From positions 558,001-622,000 of the forward strand of contig JAVHKY010000058.1 in NCBI GenBank assembly GCA_035079385.1: a stretch of 64,000 bases of DNA. The letters are read 5' to 3'. Shown here in pieces: positions 55,811-64,000 of the stretch (its first letter is position 1; the number at the start of each line of letters is the position of its first letter). The DNA is from Aspidiotus rigidus (taxonomy: Eukaryota > Arthropoda > Insecta > Hemiptera > Diaspididae). Both the position numbers and the translations under genes were made by a program. A model generated the notes under the pieces. It saw only the letters and a program-made list of their open reading frames with translations, did no database searches and had not been told where the DNA came from.

Positions 55811-55934
55811 ATGTACTACAAGACGAAGTTGATCACCTTCATCACGTTGCTAATCAAAATTGGCTATAAAAATATCATCGCGTGCAACGATCAATTCAAA
55901 CTAGTTCTAGAGAAAGCGTTCGAGGTCACTGAAG
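55811..55934 (+). CDS. Candidate host secreted protein, coding exon 1
   Basis: ATG at 55811 opens MYYKTKLITFITLLIKIGYK, a basic start and hydrophobic run that could be a signal peptide or anchor, then NIIACNDQFKLVLEKAFEVT. The exon ends at GAAG|GTAATC (55934/55935), a good donor, leaving one base of a codon (phase 1). Upstream, TTTTCTATTTTAG at about 55771-55783 is a strong acceptor followed by a 28-base leader, suggesting a 5' UTR intron. The exon is followed by a ~143-bp intron and exon 2 in matching phase. No family is recognised. Codon composition is more balanced than the neighbouring AT-rich frames. Splice sites are predicted by eye only. Confidence 0.55.
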
Positions 55935-56077
55935 GTAATCTACTACACTTTTTGAATTTTCAACTCTCAGATGAAGCATTGATTGGAAAATACACAGTGC
56001 TCTTGAAATGCTTTCCCACAATAATAATTTTATAAGATTTATTTAAAATAAAACAGTTCTATGTGTATCATTCTCAG

Positions 56078-56472
56078 AAACACGAACAAAGATAGACGGA
56101 CCCACCCATATTTGCTCAATTTCCTCTGATCAACTGCTCGACATCTGCAACAAAGCCGCACAACTCGTGATCGATACCTATAAAGTACAAGATTTTAAAT
56201 TTCTCGAAAAAGAAGAGCCCATTCAGCCAACGACATACAAGCTTCTTAGATCAGCCTTCAAATTACCATGGCCAATAAAAGCTTGTCCATGTGTAACTGC
56301 TCCGAAGATTTTTTTGCGGGATGGTGAAACACCAAATGAAGTTATTGTCACAGTGGTAAAACCAACCGGAAGTAGAAGACGAGTTCTGCATGTCTCGGGA
56401 GTAAATTCAGAATCCGTCAACGTCAATGAGGACTGGACGAATCTCTCCCCACGTAGACCTGTTCTGGCATGA
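56078..56472 (+). CDS. Candidate host secreted protein, coding exon 2 (172 aa total)
   Basis: After the acceptor CATTCTCAG (ending 56077) the phase-1 join restores Glu and the frame runs TRTKIDGPTHICSISSDQLL, then DICNKAAQLVIDTYK, a Pro/Lys-rich middle, KLPWPIKACPCVTAPKIF, VIVTVVKPTGSRRRVLHV and ends RRPVLA at the stop 56470-56472. The joined product would have five cysteines, near residues 25, 54, 65, 111 and 113. The frame is open upstream exactly to the acceptor, which supports a real exon. I cannot name the protein; no known domain is evident. It directly precedes TGACAGAAT repeats and an I-like element, which may have displaced its 3' UTR, since no AATAAA is obvious downstream. Confidence 0.55.
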
Positions 56473-56654
56473 ACACGATAAGATTAAGTGAGAAAACTTG
56501 TCAAGTCTCAGCCTAAAAGACTCTTTTCCTCTAAAAAGTAGTTTTGTATTATTTGAAAGCAATTTTCGGAAGTTTAAAAATTCCCTTGAGTGCGCAAGGT
56601 GCAATGTTCCCATTAATTTTGAATCATTATAACAGTTGAGAGTCCTGGTCGACG

Positions 56655-57065
56655 GAAAATGACAGAATGCCACCAATCTGCAATAATTCTGTTGAAATGT
56701 GGGTCCCATTCGGCCATCTGTCGGAATGTAAGGATTATGTTAGTTCTGTTACAATTCTTTTAAAAATGTGTCACTTCAGGTATCATTTTAAGTAAGAATA
56801 CTGTTATTATGTGTGTAAAATACTGTGAGGATTCTGCTGTTGAGATTATGACAGAAAATGTGATAGAATGCTGCCAATGTGCAATATTTCTGTCAAAATA
56901 CTTCGCAAATTGCATTAGAATATCGTGAGAATTTTGTCATCAAGATTGTGACAGAAAGCTAAAAGAATGCTGCCAATCTGCAATATGCCTGTCAAAATAT
57001 CTCTCAATTTTTGTTAGAATATTGTGAGAATTTTGTCATCAAAATTGTGACAGAGGAGCTACAAG
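56655..57065. repeat. Degenerate TGACAGAAT-type repeat, left block
   Basis: Phrases such as GACAGAATGC, CTGCCAATCTGCAATA and TGAGAATTTTGTCATCAA recur. The clearest pair of units is about 99 bp apart (56871 and 56970). The block includes GGGTCCCATTCGGCC and ATCTGTCGGAATG near 56702-56727, whose inverted counterpart may be at 61910-61938. Confidence 0.65.
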
Positions 57066-57454
57066 AATATTCAGCCTATTAAGTTTCTTATCTAAAAATA
57101 AGTCCAGTTCAATATTAATCGAGCTAGCCTAGAACCTGCTCATCATTTCCTTTTTTGGCTTCTAGTTTGCAGCCTGAAATTTTTTTTTGTGTCCCTCTCT
57201 CTTAGCTCAGCTGTAAGGTAAACTTAGTTTAATGTCATCTTATGCATAAGTTAACTCTTTTTCTCCAAAACGTTTAGAGTCTCTTCTAAAAATGTTATGA
57301 TCACATTCAACAGAGGTTAAACTTCCTGATTCCAATTCTTTATCATTCTCAAGTTTCAAAGAAAATTCGAGACGCTCATTATTGCTTACCGTCAACTTTC
57401 TTGCGGTCCTCTCAACCCCATAATGAACTTTGTTTAGTTAAAAATTCCTGATTT
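57066..57454. other. Spacer before I-like copy 2
   Basis: No gene is recognised. The 5' end of the I-like copy may extend into this stretch, but no ORF1 or endonuclease motif can be read. Confidence 0.3.
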
Positions 57455-59738
57455 CTATCTTTAATTCTCACTTTCCTATCTCCTTTCCCTTTTCAACTCT
57501 ATCTTTGCTCATAATACCTACCCACATTTTTGGAAAACAGTCATCGTCCTTCCCATCCTGAAACCTGGCTCAGACCCCCTCCTTCCGGCATCATACCGCC
57601 CCATAGCATTATCTAGTGTCCTCGGCAAACTATTCCAAAAAAGTACTCAACAAAAGACTTCTTTGGTATCTAGAATCAAATAACCTTCTCTCACCCTTCC
57701 AATACGGCTTTAGAAAAGGGCGAAACACCACCCAATCTCTAGTTGATCTTCAATCACAAATTAATAACTCTACAATTCAAAAATCCTGTCTTTACTCCAT
57801 CTTTTTTGATCTCCAAGAAGCCTTCCCCCGGGTTTAGAGACACCTCCTCGCAAACAAATTACACGAAATTGGCCTCCGAGGCAATCTCCCTAACATACTC
57901 GAGAGTTTCCTTCATACGAATCCAAAATATAACCTCTCCCCCTCTCCCTGTACAAAATGGTGTGCCCCAGGGAGAAGTATTTAGTGTCCTACTCTTCCTC
58001 ATAGCCATCAACGACATTACAAAACTTGTTAACCCTCCCCTTACGCAACGTCTTTTTGCTGACGACTTCACCATTTCCATCTGTTCTTCAAACCCTCAAC
58101 GAGCCCACAGACTTCTACAGGAAACACTAAATCTAATCACTGCATGGACATCAAAAAATGGCTTCAAATTTTCTACTTCTAAAACCTGCTTGGTGATTTT
58201 AAAAAAAAGACGCCCTATACCCTACTTTCAACCTCTTTTCCTACAAAATTTCGTAATTCCATTCCGCGATTCTGCTAAACTTCTCGGCCTCCATTTTGAT
58301 CAGAAACTTTCCTGGACCCCCCATATCAAATATTTAAAAGCAAAATGTATACGTGCCTTAAACGTCATTAAATTCGTATCACACCCCTCTGAAGGATGCT
58401 CCAGAAAATTACTACTACAACTCTACAAAAGTCTTATTCGATCTATATTAGATTACGGAGCACCAACATACAATTTAGCCAACAAATCTGTTCTCTCGTT
58501 ACTTGATACCATTCAAACCTCCTCCTTGAGAATGGCCTTAGGTGCCTACCGCACAAGCCCCAAACTTAGCTTATGTGCAGAAGCCGCTGAACCTCCACTC
58601 TCCTTTCATAGACTCATCCTAACTTCTAATTTCTTATCCTCTGTCTCCCAATTCCCTGATCTTCCTACATATAACTCAATCTTTCTACAAAACACTCAAC
58701 CCTTTTCGACTCACAATAAACATATCCTTCTCCAATTCAATCACTCCCTCAATAAGCCATTTCAAGCAAATCCTTTGCAACCCATTTACATTACCTCCCC
58801 ACCTTGGACACTCCCTGAACCAAACATACGTCTTGACCTCATACAATTCCCTAAATCTAACAACAACATGATTATCGAAACCATCCGACAGATGATACAA
58901 GAATATCCGGATTACACAATTTGCCTTTCAGACGGATCTAAAAAATTGAATAAGACTGCTTACGCTTCTTCCATAAATGGATGCCTTACTTCTCACCGTA
59001 TACGCAACATTGAATCCATATTCACAGCTGAACTGATGGCTATATTCTCCTTCCTTTCTCATCTCTCCCAACTCCCTCCAAATGGCAAATTCCTTCTCCT
59101 CACTGACTCACTTTCTTCTTTACACTCCATAACAGACACGTATAGCACTCACCCTCTTATTCAACGTATTCACCTCACACTACTTATCTTTAAGTCAATC
59201 AACACCCAAATCACATTCATATGGATCCCTGGTCATATCAATCTTCCAGAACATGATGCAGTCGACAGAGCCGCCAAAAACGCCACTTCCTTAACTAAAA
59301 TAACCGATTACACCCGTTTACCTGTCTCCGATTACAAAAATCACTACCGTCTTCTCGTCCTTCAAAAATGGAAAACAATTCTGGAAAAACCAAACGACTA
59401 ACAAACTTCACAGTATTAAACGAACTCCCGTACCCTGGTCCTCCTCTTCAAGAAATAATAGACGTGAAGAGGTTGTTCTCACTCGTCTAAGAATTGGTCA
59501 TACTCGTATCACACATTCCTACCTCATCAACCCCGATCTTCTAGCTCCCCCATCATGTCCTTACTGCGAAGAAGAGACTCTAACAGTCAAACACTTCTTT
59601 TCCTACCCACTACTCGCACCTCTCCGCTCTTCCCTAAATGTACCCTCCTCCCACTCTCAAGCATTAATAAATAATTCAGACACAATAACCTCCTCCCTCC
59701 AATACATACGCCTCACCCAATTTTACTCCGTCATATAA
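57455..59738 (+). pseudogene. I-like element copy 2: RT, RNase H, CCHC-like tail, frameshifted
   Basis: Homologous throughout to the 7.8-10.2 kb copy but extending further 5': YPHFWKTVIVLPILKPGSDP and LLPASYRPIALSSVLGKLFQ precede the shared region. Breaks: a slip in an A-run near 57638, a stop in the FPRV*RHLL region at 57835-57837, a short deletion where copy 1 reads LPNILQTFLNDRILLVRI (near 57890-57920), and an extra A near 59389 that ends the 552-codon frame at 59401. Visible motifs are GVPQGEVFSVLLFLI, FADD (near 58055), SDGSK (near 58928), AELMAIFSF, TDSLSSLHS, HDAVDRAAK and CPYCEEETLTVKHFFSYP (last Cys replaced by Tyr). The C-terminal frame ends VI at 59736-59738. It is older than copy 1. 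Confidence 0.9.
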
Positions 59739-59938
59739 AAAAAAAAAATAAAAATAAAAAAAATTATATACATCAATAAAATATATATTATACACATATA
59801 GAAGTAATAACTCGCACACTATTACCATCACCATATTCATCCCTAACTCAAAGTAAATTAACTCATATATATAATATTCGTCGAGCTAATAGCCCGGTTG
59901 TGTAGCTTAAATGCTCGTTAAAAAAAAAAAAAAAAAAA
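59739..59938 (+). mobile_element. 3' UTR and poly(A) of I-like copy 2
   Basis: An A-rich stretch follows the stop at 59735-59765. The conserved terminus GAGCTAATAGCCC ... ATGCTCGTT and a 19-A run at 59920-59938 mark the 3' end, matching 10150-10221. Confidence 0.85.
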
Positions 59939-59999
59939 TTTGTTCCTCATGCCACGCGCCATAAAGAATTAAATAGTCATAGAACGACTAAGAATTTAG

Positions 60000-60312
60000 C
60001 ACACCCTAACTCACTTCTTCCTTTTCCCAGGGCCGTCCACTCCACCCTCATGTCAATAATGCCAAGCTGAGGAGTTATATGTCTTTTATTTCTTCACTTT
60101 TCCGTACCTCCTAAACCTCAAGAAACCATTCTCTGTCCCCTCTCAAGTCTCCTTTGTTCTTTTGAAAAACCAGAATCCATTACTGACGCTATTGACTTCC
60201 TCCGGTCCTTATATTGTTACAAATTCATTCAACCCCAATATTTTTTCCCAAAGTAAAAGCTAACGACCCCCTGTGTATAGTAAAATAGCTCGTTGAAAAA
60301 AAAAAAAAAAAA
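60000..60312 (+). mobile_element. I-like element copy 3, strongly 5'-truncated
   Basis: CCCTCATGTCAATAATGCC near 60040 matches the CPHC/CPYC finger region of copies 1 and 2. The following frame (PKPQETILCPLSSLL, ITDAIDFLRSLY) aligns with their C-terminus. The end AAGCTAACGACCCC ... ATAGCTCGTTG plus 17 A's (60296-60312) is a diverged version of the common terminus. It lies about 60 bp downstream of copy 2 in the same orientation. Confidence 0.75.
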
Positions 60313-61540
60313 CAGAAAGAAAGAAAAAGAAAGAAAAAAAGAAAAGAAGAAAACTTCAGGAATATTGAGAATCAAAATTGTTTTCACTTTTTCATTCAAA
60401 ATTAATTAATTCTTCTCATGCCCTAGTTTAAAATATGTACATGCATTTTGGGCCTTCAAGAAAAACTTGGAAACTTTTCTGGACATTTTAAAATAATTAT
60501 TGGTTGCCTTATACTTCAAAATTTATTAAAGTTTGAAATCCCTAAATTCATAAGAGTTTGATTATCTAGTTTGAGAGCTATGTTTATTATTATAATTAGA
60601 GTTAGGGTTTCTCGGAAATTGTCAAACCTTTTTCTAAGGGTAGGAAGCTTGGTAATCAGATAGAAGTTCAGTCTTTCTTTTCAAAAAGTTCTACAGATTC
60701 TTCGGGTCTCAGAATTTTTTCGAGTTTCCTACCATGTACAAAGCCAATTCAAACTTATATCAAACATTACAGATGGAAGTATATTTTGTATTTACGCGGA
60801 AAATTTGACAAATCCTGTAAAAAAATCTTATTTTGCCAAAATTGGGGCTTAAGGCAGAATAAGGCCGAAAATGACCAGTTTGTTATAATATCTCGTCCAA
60901 AATTATAAAATCTTGAACTTTGCTGAATTTTGCTGAAAATAAGCAAAATTCAGCAATTTTGGTAAAAATTGGATAGTATTTTTTTATAAGTATTTTTAGT
61001 CCAAAATTAAAAAATTAAAAATTTTGATAAAAAAATTTGCTATGGTTTTGTATTGATGAGTTTGATCCCCAAAATTTGTTTATTTTATGGTGAAAAATCA
61101 CGTAATTTTAATAGAAATTGAATAATTCTAGTTGTGAGTTTGTAAAAGCACTAAAAACGCGTGTTTTTCATTTTTTTTTTTTTTTTTTTCCAGTGCCAAA
61201 TAATTCCAAAAATGTAACATTAAATTGCTAAAACTCCTCATTTCTAGCGTTGAAAATACGGGCTCTGATTAAAATTTTATTGAAAAATTGTAAATTGTGT
61301 TATACAAGTTTCTACAATTTTTCAATAATATCATTGAAAAACAAAAAAATTATTATCACTAAATCCGTATTTTTATTCTGAAAAATCATTCAAATTTCTT
61401 TTTAAATAATTATGGTTTGGTCATCAATTTGAAACGAAAAAATTATAATCTATATTTTTATGAAGTGATTTGCCCAAAATTGCCTACAATCAATGTTCGG
61501 CAAGTTGGCGTCCTCCTCTAATCCACGGAATCAGGTAAAT
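60313..61540. other. Very AT-rich spacer
   Basis: No gene is recognised. A purine-rich GAAAGAAA tract (60313-60350) follows the poly(A), and an 18-bp T-run lies near 61172-61190. AAAATTTTG-type words recur throughout but no period is clear. Confidence 0.4.
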
Positions 61541-61938
61541 AATTTCATTATGTTTCTGTCATAATTGTGTCGTAATCCTGTAACATTCATGTTGTAAATC
61601 TGTCATTATCTTGTAGAAATTGTGTCACAACTTCAACAGATTTCTGATACAATACTGAAGTGAAAACGACATATATTTTTTTTTCTCACATTTCTGTTTT
61701 TACCTGATGTTTGTATTCTGTGACCATTCTGCTTTAATTCTGACACAAAGATGACAGCAAAATATTTTGAGAATGACAACAGACTAATGGCAGTACTTTT
61801 AAATTCTGCCAGAATTCTACCACAATTCTGTCATAATGATGTTGTCTGTCTGACATGATTCTGTCACAATTCTGTCATTTTAGTGAGTCTCATTCTGTAA
61901 GAATTCTGTTATCTATCAGATTCCGTCAATCGGGGTCT
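61541..61938. repeat. Degenerate ATTCTGTCA-type repeat, right block
   Basis: TTCTGTCATAATTGTG, ATTCTGTCACAATTCTGTC and related words recur with no fixed period. They are the reverse complement of the TGACAGAAT words at 56655-57065. The block ends with ATCAGATTCCGTCAATCGGG and GTCTC, comparable in reverse to GGGTCCCATTCGGCC and ATCTGTCGGAATG at 56702-56727. It may be the other terminus of the same element. Confidence 0.6.
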
Positions 61939-64000
61939 CATTATATTTTCGAAATTCACAACCTTCCTCACCAAAAATGAAATAAGAATTTCAGTTCTAC
62001 GAGTACAGCAGTTGTCCACAACTCACCGAAATTTTCCCAGGCGACAGCCGCGAGAGAAGTAGTCTTTCAAATTTTTGTGCCCCATAATAGTCAGTGCATT
62101 GTTATGGAGAGAGAGAGTTCGTGAAAAAGCAAAAGCTACGATCCACAACGTACGTATGTGAAGTTCTACTTCATCTGATGTCGACACTTTTTGGAGTGCG
62201 TTCAATAATCCGTTGACGTTGGTCCAAAAAACTAACTTCGATACCGGAAAACAAATTTCTAGTTACGATTGTAATGTTCGTACGAGTACAACAACTCTTA
62301 GAGACCGAGACGAGAGAGAGAGAAATGAAGAAGTGAAAATTCGTCAGCATTTTACTGTTCGTTACGGCTATCATCCTATGAAGCAGAGGGGCACAGTAAG
62401 AAGAAAAAAGATGTCTTAATCGATTTGAAAATTATCGAGGCACGAGATACTATCAAAATTTTTCAAGGTAAATTTCGATTGCTTTCATCGTATATTTCAC
62501 GCAACATTGAACCTGACGACGTAATTGGTATATCTGCTTCAAAATCTTCCTCGGCCTTTTTAAAAATTGACAACTTCAATATTTTTGAACACAAAAACAG
62601 GTGATATTTCAATTTCGTGACGATTCGAATATTACGAATTTTCTGAGAATAGTTCAAAATGAGATCATAATGAAGATCACTTTTCAAGAAGAAAAACCCT
62701 CTCAGAATGTGAGTTCAGATCATCAGTACCAAAGAGATACTTTCGGAAATTCGATGACAATATTGTTCTTGAATCAAATTCAAGTCCACTAACAATATAA
62801 ATCCGTACTCCTTGTTTTCCTCCAAAAACCACGTATGCATTTTTTTTTTTTTTGCACGATATTCTTTGTACAAAAGTTGCAGTGACCTGATTGTACTCTG
62901 TGTTCCTTGTTTTTTTTGTATTACACAATGGTACCCTGTGCACACTAAAAAATCGGTCTAATTAAAAAAATTAACCTTTGTACAAGTGGAATTATACCGA
63001 AAGCTCTCAACCAAGACATTTCAGTGAGGAAAGAAAACGTTTTTTTGCTCACACTGAACAAATATATAAAAGTTAGGAGAAAATAGCCTATGTCTCTGCT
63101 GTATAGTGTAAATTGCGTCGGCAGTAGATATAGACATTAAGAAAAAAAAAAATGATAAATAAAATGTACATGTGTACGTGTACTCGAGCTTTTGTTAAGA
63201 GCCAGAATGCGAAAAATACGAGACCAAAGGGAAAACAATAGAGGAAATACATTCTTTCGGAGCACCAGAGTTTCGTTGATTTTTCACGAGATTTTGTCTA
63301 ATTTTTTACTTCTCAACTCTCATTTTCTTCGACAATGCACGGTTTATTTTTCTCCCCATCTTTGTACTCACTCTCTGCTGCACATGAGGCGTATAAATGA
63401 ATACAACCAAGCACACGGTGATGCTGGTATAGAGAATTTAATAATTATTTTCAGCTAGGCAGCGAAAGAAAATTTCGAACCATTGTCCACGTTCGTATTT
63501 CAAAAAAAAAAAATAAATAAAAGGTTCAAATTTTCCTCTCCTCGTTGGCCCGTTAATGAGACATAGATACTCGTTATTATACGGGTGAAACTTCAATGCA
63601 ACATGAACGATCTTCCAAACGAGGGACCTCGGTACGCAATGTTCATTGTTCATTATTCTTGTAAGTGTACCTTCAAGCTATTAAACTCGGATAATTTGCT
63701 CTTCTCCGTTCGATTATATTAATTCTCATTTACCGTATTTCGAAAATTTACGAACGGTACTCTACGTGCCAGTTCGCCTCAAGACAAGTACCTCGTCACG
63801 TCCCAACATTTGTAACCTACCGTTAATCGCATACGGTACATTCTCGCTAATATACAATTCCTAAACCAAAGGACACTAACCTGTTTGGCTGTTGTGCATA
63901 ACTGCATCGTTTAGGAGCAGAATGCAACTAAATACCATTGCTATTTTGACGAACTCGGGCTTTTTAATTTGCATTTCCGCTGCCGACTGTGAGTTGTGAC
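61939..64000. other. Unassigned to the window end
   Basis: No gene is recognised. Frames at 62213-62419, 62601-62792 and 63192-63458 (+) and several on the - strand overlap each other and have no motif. A T-run lies near 62839-62853. Confidence 0.3.

Overview
The window looks like repeat-dominated nuclear DNA of an arthropod, most likely an insect. It is AT-rich, has no operon-like gene packing, and contains several animal retroelement classes: RTE-like and I-like non-LTR elements and Penelope-like elements (PLEs). It also has hAT-type MITEs, tRNA-derived SINE-like units and many satellites. I cannot name the species from sequence alone. Nearly every long reading frame is a transposable-element relic. 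Only one or two host-type genes look credible.

Layout. 0-5 kb: a 59-bp hairpin-forming tandem array, then a 5'-truncated RTE-like element with one in-frame stop and a (TTA)n tail, then a degenerate tandem array. 5-10.2 kb: a tiny reverse-transcriptase relic, unrecognised DNA, and an I-like element with an intact 714-codon frame and a poly(A) tail. 10.6-17.2 kb: degenerate repeats, a 227-bp palindrome, and an older RTE relic split by two nested satellites and a long hairpin insertion. 19-26.6 kb: two PLEs. The second is almost full length and flanked by 159-bp inverted terminal copies, each holding a hammerhead-ribozyme-like motif. 28-33 kb: two hAT-type MITEs and a 26-bp satellite. 34.6-38.3 kb: a possible small secreted-protein ORF and a 3.2-kb foldback-like element built from 25-bp units. 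42.9-48.3 kb: tRNA-derived SINE-like units, an I/jockey relic, two fused PLE endonuclease fragments, a TIR element and a further PLE end. 50-53.5 kb: a frameshifted PLE with possible older retroelement fragments on each side. 55.8-56.5 kb: the best host-gene candidate, a spliced secreted protein. 56.6-62 kb: an I-like copy and a truncated third copy, bracketed by TGACAGAAT-type repeats.

The genes do not form a pathway. The coherent story is repeated insertion by a few families. The three large PLE copies share one ORF architecture (RT, then C-terminal GIY-YIG), and they and a fourth PLE fragment end in related hairpins. I-like copies 1 and 2 share RT, RNase H and a CCHC-like tail, and all three copies share one 3' terminus. 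Element coordinates are approximate unless a repeat or codon fixes them.
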